9,142 bases of DNA from Atribacterota bacterium (GTDB lineage: Bacteria > Atribacterota > Phoenicimicrobiia > Phoenicimicrobiales > Phoenicimicrobiaceae). Below, piece by piece: positions 1 to 6,701 of this stretch. Location: contig DAOUWX010000059.1 of the NCBI GenBank assembly GCA_030666935.1, forward strand, positions 1-9,142. The letters are read 5' to 3'. Numbering within the stretch: position 1 is the first letter of the stretch; every line of letters begins with the position of its first letter. Position numbers and translations under genes: made by a program. Under the pieces are notes generated by a model. It ran no database searches and was not told the DNA's origin. It worked only from the letters and a program-made list of their open reading frames with translations.

Positions 1-978
1 AGCTAATTTCTTATCGGATAAATCCTTTTCTAAAATTAATATTGCAGCCCCTTCTCTTTTAAAAATTTTAGCATTGATTCCCTGATGATCATGAGTAGCG
101 TGGGGGTAAGGTATTAAAATTACTGGTAAACCATAAGCCCCAATCTCAGCTAAAGTTGTAGCTCCCGCCCGGCAGATTACTAAATCAGCCAGAGAATAAG
201 CTTTTTCAATATCATATAGATAAGGTTCTACCGAAAATATTTTATGGTCTTCTCCCACTATTTTCAAGACGTTATTGTAATCGTCTTGCCCGCTAATCAA
301 TAAAACTTGCCAGTCGTTTTTTATAACCTCTTTTATTAAATCGATACCTCCCAGAACAACTCTATTAATTGAAGCTGCTCCCTTGCTGCCTCCCAACACC
401 AATATAGTTTTTTTTGAAGAATCAAGGTTAAATTTTTTATACTCTCTGTCTGTGTTCTGTCTAATATTTTTAAAACGTAGGGGATTACCGGTAAAAATCA
501 ATTTTGTTTTATTACTAAAATATTTTTTTGACTGATTAAAACTTAAAAATGTTGCTCTGGTAATACGAGATAAAAATTTATTGGTAATCCCGGGTATTAC
601 ATTCTGCTCATGGATAAAAGTTGGAATACCTAATATCGCAGCCATCAAAACAACCGAACCGCTCACATAGCCCCCTGTTCCAATAACTATATCCGGCTTA
701 TACTTTCTTATAATTTTATATGACTGAAATAAGGAAATTAAAAAAATGACAATCGCCGTTAAATTTTCAAAACATATTTTCCGTTGGATGCCCCGGGCAT
801 TAATTTTTATAATTTTAAAACCTTCCCGAGGAATAAGTTTTGATTCCATGCCCCTTTCAGTTCCTAAAAACAAAATATCATTGTTTATATCTCTGTCTTT
901 TATCTCGTAAGCCAAGCTAATTCCTGGATATATGTGCCCCCCTGTTCCACCACCCGAAATTATCACCTTAAATGCCAT
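1..978 (-). CDS. murG: MurG, UDP-GlcNAc:lipid I N-acetylglucosaminyltransferase (C-terminus cut by window edge)
   Basis: Transfers GlcNAc from UDP-GlcNAc to lipid I on the inner face of the cytoplasmic membrane, making lipid II. My translation from the ATG at 978-976 gives 326 in-frame codons to the window edge; the family is usually about 350-365 residues, so only the last few dozen are missing. The N-terminal GT-B domain starts with the glycine-rich loop GGGTGGHIYPG (residues 9-19), followed by the acceptor-side segments GTGGYVSG and HEQN.IPG. After the linker comes VLGGSKGA, then the donor-binding block with CRAGATTLAEI and PYPHATHDHQ.NA, typical of MurG. ftsW ends 12 nt upstream. The start is supported by GGGAG at 987-991 with 8 nt spacing. 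The gene is intact as far as it is visible, and the identification is firm. Confidence 0.97.
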   Translation of the reverse strand, partial: MAFKVIISGGGTGGHIYPGISLAYEIKDRDINNDILFLGTERGMESKLIPREGFKIIKINARGIQRKICFENLTAIVIFLISLFQSYKIIRKYKPDIVIGTGGYVSGSVVLMAAILGIPTFIHEQNVIPGITNKFLSRITRATFLSFNQSKKYFSNKTKLIFTGNPLRFKNIRQNTDREYKKFNLDSSKKTILVLGGSKGAASINRVVLGGIDLIKEVIKNDWQVLLISGQDDYNNVLKIVGEDHKIFSVEPYLYDIEKAYSLADLVICRAGATTLAEIGAYGLPVILIPYPHATHDHQGINAKIFKREGAAILILEKDLSDKKLA

Positions 979-986
979 TAACTATG

Positions 987-991
987 CTCCC
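987..991 (-). promoter_or_regulatory. Shine-Dalgarno of murG, overlapping the ftsW stop
   Basis: GGGAG lies 8 nt before the murG ATG. Its first G is the last base of the ftsW TAG stop (993-991). This suggests translational coupling and fixes the murG start. Confidence 0.75.
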
Positions 992-2097
992 TACTCTTTT
1001 ACTTTATAGCGGGAAATATTTAATAAAATTCCCGCACAAAACATATTTACAATTAGAGATGAACCCCCATAGCTGATAAAGGGCAAGGTTATGCCGGTAG
1101 TGGGAATCATCTTGGTTACCACTCCAATATTTATGATACTCTGGAAAACTATCATTGAGGTAATACCCGCAGCCAGCAAAGTCCCAAATTGGTCAGAAGA
1201 ATCTAAGGCTATCCTGAATCCACGCCACAATAATATTGTAAAGAGAATAATTATTACTACAGTACCTATAAATCCAATTTCTTCACCAATTATTGAGAAG
1301 ATAAAGTCAGTATGCTGGTCGGGAAGATAAAAATATTTTTGTTTACTCTCTGCCAATCCGATTCCAAAAATTCCACCACTCCCTAAGGCTAATAGAGATT
1401 GAATTATGTGAAACCCGCTATCCAAGGGGTCTTTCCAGGGGTTCAAAAAGGAGAGCAATCTCGTTCTTCTATATTCTTCTCTGGATAATATTAAAATTCC
1501 CAAGGGAATTGCTGTTATCATTAGTGCATAAAGCTGAATTACCCTGGTCCCCCCAATAAATAACATAATAAAAGAAATACCTAAAATAATTAAGGAAGTA
1601 CTAAAATCTGGTTCATTCAGGATTAATAAAAACATTACTAACATAATAATTAAAGGGGGCAATACCCCTCTAATAAAAGTTTTTATATCTTTTAATTGTT
1701 TTCTGGTTAAAGACTCTGCCATATATAAGATTAAAGCAAATTTAGCAATTTCGGAAGGCTGAAAAGAAAAAAATCCTATCTTAACCCATCTGCTTGCCCC
1801 TCCGGCAGTTCTCCCGATACTGGGAATATACACCATCGATAGCAATGCAATGGATAAAATTAAAATAGGCAGAGTAAATTTTTTATAATAATGATAATCG
1901 GTATATATAGCAAAAATAAATGCTACCAGGGCTATTATAGCATAAATTAATTGTCTTTTTAAAAAATAATAACTATCTCCATACCACTTATAAGCCATAA
2001 TGTAACTTGAACTAAAAACCATACATATGCCGATAGCCATAAGAATAATTACTACTATGAAAAGCCATAAATCAGGAGATTTTTTTTCTGTTAACAT
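991..2097 (-). CDS. ftsW: FtsW, SEDS-family septal peptidoglycan glycosyltransferase
   Basis: Polytopic membrane enzyme that polymerises lipid II at the septum in partnership with the class B PBP FtsI, encoded upstream. It has 368 residues, normal for the family, with about ten hydrophobic segments beginning near residues 10-32. Visible SEDS signatures are GG.SRW...G...QPSE.AK (about 99-120), NEPDFSTSL (161-169), QHTDFIFSIIGEE (261-273) with D264 as the likely catalytic aspartate by analogy with RodA, and PTTGITLPFISYGGSS (332-347). Its place beside murG favours FtsW over RodA. The ATG at 2097-2095 has only a weak GGGG (2108-2111) ahead of it. Upstream comes the repeat-bounded cassette instead of the usual murD. 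No sign of damage. Confidence 0.96.
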   Translation of the reverse strand: MLTEKKSPDLWLFIVVIILMAIGICMVFSSSYIMAYKWYGDSYYFLKRQLIYAIIALVAFIFAIYTDYHYYKKFTLPILILSIALLSMVYIPSIGRTAGGASRWVKIGFFSFQPSEIAKFALILYMAESLTRKQLKDIKTFIRGVLPPLIIMLVMFLLILNEPDFSTSLIILGISFIMLFIGGTRVIQLYALMITAIPLGILILSREEYRRTRLLSFLNPWKDPLDSGFHIIQSLLALGSGGIFGIGLAESKQKYFYLPDQHTDFIFSIIGEEIGFIGTVVIIILFTILLWRGFRIALDSSDQFGTLLAAGITSMIVFQSIINIGVVTKMIPTTGITLPFISYGGSSLIVNMFCAGILLNISRYKVKE

Positions 2098-2115
2098 CTA
2101 AATATAACCCCATAA

Positions 2116-2129
2116 TTAGTCGTTAGTAA
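2116..2129 (+). repeat. Short NNAGTNN heptamer pair next to the left array
   Basis: Two adjacent heptamers, TTAGTCG and TTAGTAA, precede the AGCGTNN array. Thirteen bases (ATTAGTCGTTAGT, 2115-2127) recur exactly at 6701-6713 in the other cassette, linking the two insertions. Confidence 0.6.
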
Positions 2130-2133
2130 TAGT

Positions 2134-2164
2134 TAGCGTAGAGCGTACAGCGTTTAGCGTATAG
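2134..2164 (+). repeat. Left AGCGTNN heptamer array of cassette 1 (array A)
   Basis: Four perfect-period heptamers AGCGTNN at 2135-2162, with variable pairs AG, AC, TT and AT. The 31 bases 2134-2164 are identical to 6535-6565 in cassette 2 and nearly identical, inverted, to 2598-2628. The array overlaps the 3' end of the small gene at 2154-2504: it supplies its stop codon (TAA, 2156-2154) and part of its last codons. Confidence 0.9.
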
Positions 2165-2504
2165 GATAAATCATTCTGTACAGCATACTGCCAACTTCTT
2201 TTATAAAATTTTCAATAATTTCATTTTTATTTATATAATCTAAATCAAGGGATAACAAATATTGAGTTTCTAATTCCAACAATGAAGCATAGGCTATAGA
2301 TAAAAATTGTTGATATTCTGCTTTATGTTTTCTTCCATATCCTTCAGCTATATTTGAGGGTATAGATATTGCTGCTCTTCTCATCTGTTGAGTCAAACCA
2401 TATATTTCATGTCTTGGGAAAGTTTTGGTAATTTTATATACTTCTAAGACTAATTTATAAGCCTTTTCCCAAATTATTAAAGCTTTAAAGCTTTTTGTTT
2501 TCAA
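2154..2504 (-). CDS. Four-helix-bundle protein of the S23 / 23S-rRNA-intervening-sequence family (Avd-like)
   Basis: A 116-residue soluble protein with the family pattern in order: an N-terminal helix with the conserved Trp (W12, IIWEKAYKL), a short FP turn (29-30), the signature GLTQQMRRAA.SIPSNIAEGYGR (36-58), the helix FLSIAYASLLELETQ (67-81), and a last helix from about residue 93. This family is known from ORFs inside intervening sequences of 23S rRNA genes and includes Avd, the accessory protein of diversity-generating retroelements. Its biochemical role outside Avd is unclear; nucleic-acid binding is inferred. It starts at TTG (2504-2502) with only a weak AGAG upstream, so expression may be low. 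The stop codon lies within repeat array A. It has no wall-synthesis role that I can see and sits where murD usually lies. Confidence 0.88.
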   Translation of the reverse strand: MKTKSFKALIIWEKAYKLVLEVYKITKTFPRHEIYGLTQQMRRAAISIPSNIAEGYGRKHKAEYQQFLSIAYASLLELETQYLLSLDLDYINKNEIIENFIKEVGSMLYRMIYPIR

Positions 2505-2565
2505 TATATATTCTCTATTAACCTTTTATTAATTCAGTATATAATTAAAATGTTTATTTAAACTC

Positions 2566-2629
2566 TCGCTATCCGCTAAACGCTTCACGCTATCTTTCTA
2601 TACGCTCTACGCTGTACGCTATACACTAA
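2566..2629 (+). repeat. Right ACGCTNN heptamer array of cassette 1 (array B)
   Basis: Nine units: four heptamers (2566-2593, first two degenerate as TCGCTAT and CCGCTAA), one 8-base imperfect unit (2594-2601), then ACGCTCT, ACGCTGT, ACGCTAT and a degenerate ACACTAA (2602-2629). The array is in inverted orientation to array A and ends 10 nt past the mraY stop codon (TAG, 2642-2640). In operon RNA it forms the 5' arm of a possible stem with array A. Confidence 0.85.
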
Positions 2630-2639
2630 TATTGCGATA

Positions 2640-3590
2640 CTAAATACTGGCTATTCCAATAATACCCAGTATTATTCCCGCTATCCAAAATGTAATAATA
2701 ATTTTAGGTTCTTTCCAGCCACAAAGCTCAAAATGATGATGAATAGGACTCATCTTAAAAATTATTTTACCCCTTAATTTTACCGAAATAACCTGAAGTA
2801 TCACTGATAAAGTTTCAATCACAAATACCCCGCCTATTATCAGTAGAAACAACTCTGTTCTGGTAAAAATTGCTACCGAAGCAAGTGCTCCGCCTAAAGC
2901 CAAAGAACCTACATCTCCTAAAAATATCTTGGCCGGATAAAAATTATAGATTAAAAAACCAAAAGAAGTTAAGGCAACTATCAGGGAAAATAGACTCATA
3001 GGCAATATATTTTGCATATAGGCAACTAAAGCAAAACTTAGCATGGCAATAATTACTAGCCCAGCTGCCAGCCCATCCAAGCCGTCGGTTAAATTTACCG
3101 CATTGACAGAACTAACCATCACCAGGACAACAAAAGGCACAAACATAATTCCTAAATCTATACTATTTTTTATAAAAGGAAGATAAATTTCTGTACCTAA
3201 ATCAGTGTTTTGTCGGACACCATAGGCAAATATTAAAGCCAAGGCAATTTGAAGGAATAGCTTTTGCATAGTCAGAAGACCTAATGACCGCTTCTTAAGA
3301 TATTTAATTAAATCGTCAATCAAGCCGATAAGGCCAAAACCAACAGTGGCAACCAACGACCACAAAACATATTTATTGTAAGGAACAAGGAGTAAAACTA
3401 CTATTACCAAAGTAAGAATAACTATTACCCCTCCCATGGTAGGTGTTCCCATTTTATGTTGATGAAGATCCGGCCCTTCCTGACGAATTTTCTGTCCCAC
3501 ATTATGTTTTTTTAAATATTTTATAAAAAACGGCAGAGCAATTACCGGGATTATAAAAGAAACTAATGAAGTTAAGGGCCAATAGGTCAT
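2640..3590 (-). CDS. mraY: MraY, phospho-MurNAc-pentapeptide translocase
   Basis: Integral membrane enzyme that moves phospho-MurNAc-pentapeptide from UDP to undecaprenyl phosphate, making lipid I. It has 316 residues, near family length, with about ten hydrophobic segments. Motifs in order: IRQEGP..H..K.GTPTMGG (36-54), the IDD motif with D92 and D93, NAVNLTDGLDGLA (163-175), FLGDVGSLALGG (223-234) with D226, and SPIHHHFE (281-288) with the three histidines near the Mg/substrate site. The ATG at 3590-3588 has AGGAGG (3596-3601) 5 nt upstream, which begins on the last base of the murF stop region, so the two are probably coupled. Complete and apparently functional; normally followed by murD, here by cassette 1. 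Confidence 0.97.
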   Translation of the reverse strand: MTYWPLTSLVSFIIPVIALPFFIKYLKKHNVGQKIRQEGPDLHQHKMGTPTMGGVIVILTLVIVVLLLVPYNKYVLWSLVATVGFGLIGLIDDLIKYLKKRSLGLLTMQKLFLQIALALIFAYGVRQNTDLGTEIYLPFIKNSIDLGIMFVPFVVLVMVSSVNAVNLTDGLDGLAAGLVIIAMLSFALVAYMQNILPMSLFSLIVALTSFGFLIYNFYPAKIFLGDVGSLALGGALASVAIFTRTELFLLIIGGVFVIETLSVILQVISVKLRGKIIFKMSPIHHHFELCGWKEPKIIITFWIAGIILGIIGIASI

Positions 3591-3595
3591 TATCT

Positions 3596-3601
3596 CCTCC
3601 T
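3596..3601 (-). promoter_or_regulatory. Shine-Dalgarno of mraY, overlapping the murF stop
   Basis: A perfect AGGAGG lies 5 nt from the mraY ATG. Its first base is the last A of the murF TAA (3603-3601), a typical coupled arrangement. Confidence 0.85.
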
Positions 3602-5034
3602 TAGGCAGGATTATTTTTTTGATACTCTTTTTGTAAAAATTCTAAAATCTCTTCCATTTTCATTTCCCGGGAACCTTTTAATAGGATAAAATCTCCGGGT
3701 TCGGTCAGACTTAATAGCTTTTTGGTTAAATTTAACTTCTCATTTTTCTCAAAAGAAAAAACTCTCTCTTGTTCCATCCCTTCTTCCTGGGAAGACCGGG
3801 CAATTATCTTTCCTCCTGAGCCTACAGTTATCAGTATATCAATAGACAATTTTGCTACTTCTTTTCCTATTTCCCGGTGGTAGAAATCAGCCTTTTCTCC
3901 TAATTCCAGCATATCTCCCAAGATGGCTATCTTTCTATTCTTTTGCCCGACTTCTGCTAAAGTTTCTAAAGCACTTTTTACCGATAAGGGACTCGCATTA
4001 TATGAATCATTTAATATTTTAATACCATTATAAAAGTTGCTCAATTGCATATGCAGATCTAACGGTTTAAAAGAAGATAATCCTCTTTCAATTAAATCCA
4101 ATTTTATTCCTAGGGCAAAAGCAACCGCAGAAGCAGTAAGAGCATTATAAATATTATGCCTTCCCAATAAGGGAAAATATATTTCTCTACTTTTGCCATT
4201 TTGCACTTTTAAGGTAAATTTCATTCCCTTATCACTGGCCATCCTGATATTGCTGGCTACAATATCACTCTTATTCTCCATGCCAAAGGTATATACTTTC
4301 TTGTCTTTAACAATTTTCGACATCCTAAAAAAATAAGGATCATCTCTGTTTAGAATAGCTATACCGTCTTTATCCAATGATTGTAATAATTCCGATTTAG
4401 CCTTAAAAATACTATCCCTTGAGCCTAATAAACCGATATGCGCTTCGCCGATATTAGTAATCACTGCCAAATCAGGAGGAATAAAATCGGTAAGAGTTTT
4501 TATTTCACCTAAACCCCTCATCCCCATCTCTGCCACCAATACCTTATGTGATTTATCAAGCTGTAGCAGGGTAAGAGGGATTCCGATTTCATTATTATAA
4601 TTTCCGGAAGTTTTTAAAAGAGGGAACTCCTGAGATAGGATATGGGCGATAATTTCTTTGGTCGTGGTCTTTCCGTTACTGCCAGTTACACAGATATTAA
4701 AAGTTTTAAATTTATCTTTATAATGCTTGGACCAATCCTGTAGGGCAGAAAGAGTATCTTTTACTTCTATAATAATTTCATCTTTATCTATTCGCTTATT
4801 CTGTAATAAAGTGCTCGCGCCTTTACAGACTACTGCCCCAACTGCTCCCTTGCTAAAAGCTTCAAAAATAAAATCATGTCCATTGAAACTGGGCCCAATT
4901 ATAGCAAAAAATAAATCACCGGGAATTAAAGTTCGGCTGTCTATGGAAATTCTGCTTATTAGGCAATCCTGGTTTCCTTGAATTATTTTTCCCGAGACAG
5001 CTTTTATCAATTCTCTAATCTTACAGTTTTCCAA
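3601..5034 (-). CDS. murF: MurF, UDP-MurNAc-tripeptide--D-Ala-D-Ala ligase
   Basis: Cytoplasmic ATP-dependent ligase that adds D-Ala-D-Ala to UDP-MurNAc-tripeptide, the last soluble precursor step. 477 residues, usual length. The N-terminal uridine-binding domain has DSRTL.PGDLFFAI.G..F(N/D)GHDF; the central ATPase has the P-loop VTGSNGKTTTK (116-126, K122), NYNNEIG.PLTLL and ITNIGEAHI; K213 in FKAKSEL is the likely carbamylated lysine. The C-terminal domain has NDSYNASP (342-349), ILGDMLELG and LLKGSREMKME. One oddity is LDLHMQ (325-330), where most MurF have an arginine in place of H328. The start is TTG (5034-5032), supported by GGGAG at 5043-5047 with 8 nt spacing. It begins 4 nt after murE. 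Confidence 0.96.
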   Translation of the reverse strand: MENCKIRELIKAVSGKIIQGNQDCLISRISIDSRTLIPGDLFFAIIGPSFNGHDFIFEAFSKGAVGAVVCKGASTLLQNKRIDKDEIIIEVKDTLSALQDWSKHYKDKFKTFNICVTGSNGKTTTKEIIAHILSQEFPLLKTSGNYNNEIGIPLTLLQLDKSHKVLVAEMGMRGLGEIKTLTDFIPPDLAVITNIGEAHIGLLGSRDSIFKAKSELLQSLDKDGIAILNRDDPYFFRMSKIVKDKKVYTFGMENKSDIVASNIRMASDKGMKFTLKVQNGKSREIYFPLLGRHNIYNALTASAVAFALGIKLDLIERGLSSFKPLDLHMQLSNFYNGIKILNDSYNASPLSVKSALETLAEVGQKNRKIAILGDMLELGEKADFYHREIGKEVAKLSIDILITVGSGGKIIARSSQEEGMEQERVFSFEKNEKLNLTKKLLSLTEPGDFILLKGSREMKMEEILEFLQKEYQKNNPA

Positions 5035-5038
5035 TCTT

Positions 5039-6511
5039 TTATCTCCCTGTTAAAATATATTTCACTACTTCTTCATCATTATGATGGATAGCTCTGTTAT
5101 GATAAATCTGTTCTTTTTCAGGTCCTTTTCCGGCTATTAAGACTATATCCCCTTCTTCGGCTTTTTCCAAAGCATGTTTAATAGCTTTTACCCGATCAGT
5201 AATTATAATGTAATCTTTATCTGTTTTTTTAACTCCTCTCTCAATCTCCTGGGCAATTTCTATAGGATCTTCACTCTTAGGATTATCTGCAGTTATTACT
5301 GTGTAATCACTATATGTCCCTAAAACTTCTCCCATGGTAGCCCTTACCTTATTATATTTCTCTCCACCATGCCCAAATACAGTAATTACATTATGGGGAG
5401 CAAAATTTCGTAGATTCTGCAATATATTACCTAACCCATGATAATTGTGGGCAAAATCGATAACAATAGTGTAATTCTGACCATATTCAAGTAATTTATA
5501 TCTTCCCGGGGCTCCATAAAATTTACTAAAAGCCCGAGAAATTGTATCAAGGGGAATATCCTGAGTAATAGCTGTTGCTGTAGCTGCCAAAGCATTATAT
5601 ATATTGTATCTTCCGCTAAAATTTAAAAATATTTTAGTGCTCCCAACAGGTGTTTCCACTATAAATAACGAATTTTTGAGCTCTATTTTTATGTTCCTGG
5701 CTCTAATCTCAGCTTGTTTTTCTACTCCATAAGTAATTAAATTAACCTTATTACAATCTATAAAATCTTTACTGTGCTCTTCGTCAACATTAATTATTGC
5801 AAATTTTTTAGACGCCTCTTTCTTGCTTCTGTTTAAGCTTAAAAACAATTTTTTCTTAGCCCTTAGATAATTAGAAAAGTTTTTATGGATTTCGAAATGT
5901 TCCTTGCTGATATTAGTAAAGATGGCTGAATCAAAATCGCATCCTTCTACGCGGGATAATTGCAAGGCATGGGAAGATACTTCCATCACTGCATAATCAT
6001 TCTTTTGTTCAACCATTTCTTTGAGGGTTTTCTGTAAATCTACCGATTCCATGGTAGTCATTTGAGAAGAGTTAATATTGTCACCGATTATATTTTGAGC
6101 GGTGCCCAGTAGTCCGGTTTTGAAACCTGCTTCCTGAAAAATAGCTCTTAGCATATAAGTAATGGTAGTTTTACCGTTTGTTCCGGTTACCCCAATTAAT
6201 TTTAATTTTCGCGAAGGGAAACCGTAAAATTGATTAGCTAAAATGGCTAAGGCTTTACGGCTATCATCTACCCTGATTATGGTAATGCCCGGCCGGGGAG
6301 GAATTTCTTTTTCTACTATCAGTGCAACAGCTCCCCTGTTAATGGCTTCATCGATAAAATCATGTCCATCAGAAGTAAAACCTTTTATACATATAAATAA
6401 AAAATCTCTCTTTATTTCCCGAGAGTCATGATAAATCCCTTTGATATTTAAATTTGAATCACCGATAATTACTTCAGCGTCTAAATTTGTTATTAATTCA
6501 CTTAATTTCAT
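5039..6511 (-). CDS. murE: MurE-type UDP-MurNAc-L-Ala-D-Glu ligase; third-residue amino acid uncertain
   Basis: Cytoplasmic Mur ligase adding the third amino acid of the stem peptide. From the ATG at 6511-6509 it has 490 residues, normal for MurE. Seen: DSR..K.DFLFICIKG (N-domain), P-loop GVTGTNGKTT (107-116), MEVSSHAL (176-183), likely carbamylated K219 in YLRAKKKLF, a C-domain with ADNPKSEDP (408-416), GKGPE (461-465) and HHNDEEV. The amino-acid selecting motif reads DNPK (409-412) where meso-diaminopimelate enzymes have DNPR, and DFAHNYHGL and GHGGEKYNKVR replace the usual DYAHTPD and GGDRD..KRP. G461, E465 and R390 look retained. The substrate could still be diaminopimelate, or a different diamino acid. 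The frame stays open upstream to 6682, but that part is repeat sequence and the GAGG at 6520-6523 supports the start chosen here. Confidence 0.93.
   Translation of the reverse strand: MKLSELITNLDAEVIIGDSNLNIKGIYHDSREIKRDFLFICIKGFTSDGHDFIDEAINRGAVALIVEKEIPPRPGITIIRVDDSRKALAILANQFYGFPSRKLKLIGVTGTNGKTTITYMLRAIFQEAGFKTGLLGTAQNIIGDNINSSQMTTMESVDLQKTLKEMVEQKNDYAVMEVSSHALQLSRVEGCDFDSAIFTNISKEHFEIHKNFSNYLRAKKKLFLSLNRSKKEASKKFAIINVDEEHSKDFIDCNKVNLITYGVEKQAEIRARNIKIELKNSLFIVETPVGSTKIFLNFSGRYNIYNALAATATAITQDIPLDTISRAFSKFYGAPGRYKLLEYGQNYTIVIDFAHNYHGLGNILQNLRNFAPHNVITVFGHGGEKYNKVRATMGEVLGTYSDYTVITADNPKSEDPIEIAQEIERGVKKTDKDYIIITDRVKAIKHALEKAEEGDIVLIAGKGPEKEQIYHNRAIHHNDEEVVKYILTGR
5043..5047 (-). promoter_or_regulatory. 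Shine-Dalgarno that selects the murF TTG start
   Basis: GGGAG lies within the last codons of murE, 8 nt before the TTG at 5034-5032. No in-frame ATG is better placed, so it decides the start. Confidence 0.75.
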
Positions 6512-6519
6512 AAAAAATA

Positions 6520-6523
6520 CCTC
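6520..6523 (-). promoter_or_regulatory. Shine-Dalgarno that selects the murE start
   Basis: GAGG lies 8 nt before the ATG at 6511. The encoded protein then begins MKLSEL, as expected for MurE, instead of at the upstream open frame, which is translated repeat. Confidence 0.75.
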
Positions 6524-6534
6524 GATATTATAAA

Positions 6535-6565
6535 TAGCGTAGAGCGTACAGCGTTTAGCGTATAG
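6535..6565 (+). repeat. Left AGCGTNN heptamer array of cassette 2 (array C)
   Basis: Four heptamers (6536-6563) with the same variable pairs, in the same order, as array A. All 31 bases match 2134-2164 exactly. The array ends 12 nt upstream of the murE Shine-Dalgarno. Confidence 0.9.
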
Positions 6566-6601
6566 TATGAAAGATAAGACGTTTGTCCTCCAGTTAAATT
6601 C

Positions 6602-6636
6602 CGTATATAGTATATCGTATTGCGTATCGCGATTCA
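6602..6636 (+). repeat. CGTATNN heptamer array
   Basis: Five units in strict 7-nt register: CGTATAT, AGTATAT, CGTATTG, CGTATCG and a degenerate CGATTCA. A different core from the flanking arrays but the same period. Confidence 0.65.
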
Positions 6637-6657
6637 ATTCAAAACCTATAAAATCTT

Positions 6658-6689
6658 CCAGTCTCCCGGTCTCCCAGTCCACCAGTCAG
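6658..6689 (+). repeat. CCRGTCNN octamer array
   Basis: Four units in strict 8-nt register: CCAGTCTC, CCGGTCTC, CCAGTCCA and CCAGTCAG. It is more GC-rich than its surroundings, and the period changes from 7 to 8. Confidence 0.75.
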
Positions 6690-6701
6690 TTTAGTTAAAA
6701 A

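Larger units (their letters stand above)
2116..2629. mobile_element. Cassette 1: inverted heptamer arrays enclosing an S23/Avd-type gene (putative mobile or dispersed element)
   Basis: The stretch between the ftsW Shine-Dalgarno and the mraY stop consists of a left array of AGCGTNN units (2135-2162), a 116-residue four-helix-bundle gene on the minus strand, and a right array of ACGCTNN units (2566-2629). Comparing 2134-2164 with the reverse complement of 2598-2628 gives 27 matches in 31, so the ends form a long imperfect inverted repeat. The cassette sits exactly between two essential genes and disrupts neither. That it moves, or once moved, is inference: there is no transposase, and I see no clear target-site duplication. 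It could also be an RNA-level element like rRNA intervening sequences. Confidence 0.6.

Noticed and set aside
1091..1330. Plus-strand open frames (also 4727-4981, 6243-6431, 7060-7266, 8710-8940)
   Set aside because: They lie antisense to well-supported genes (ftsW, murF, murE, ftsI, ftsL), lack family motifs and have no convincing ribosome binding sites.
2154..2504. Insertion inside a 23S rRNA gene
   Set aside because: The flanks are mraY and ftsW coding sequence; no rRNA sequence surrounds the element.
2536..2564. Own promoter for the S23 gene (TATACT at 2536-2541 on the minus strand)
   Set aside because: The -10-like hexamer is expected by chance in this AT-rich stretch, and the position about 17 bp upstream (AGTTTA/GTTTAA) is a poor -35.
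2116..2629. Diversity-generating retroelement, because of the Avd-like protein
   Set aside because: No reverse transcriptase and no template/variable repeat pair with adenine-specific differences is visible. The homology is at the level of the four-helix-bundle family only.
5039..6682. A 547-residue MurE with an extra N-terminal segment
   Set aside because: The added 57 codons are translated repeat arrays; the start at 6511 gives normal MurE length and has GAGG 8 nt upstream.
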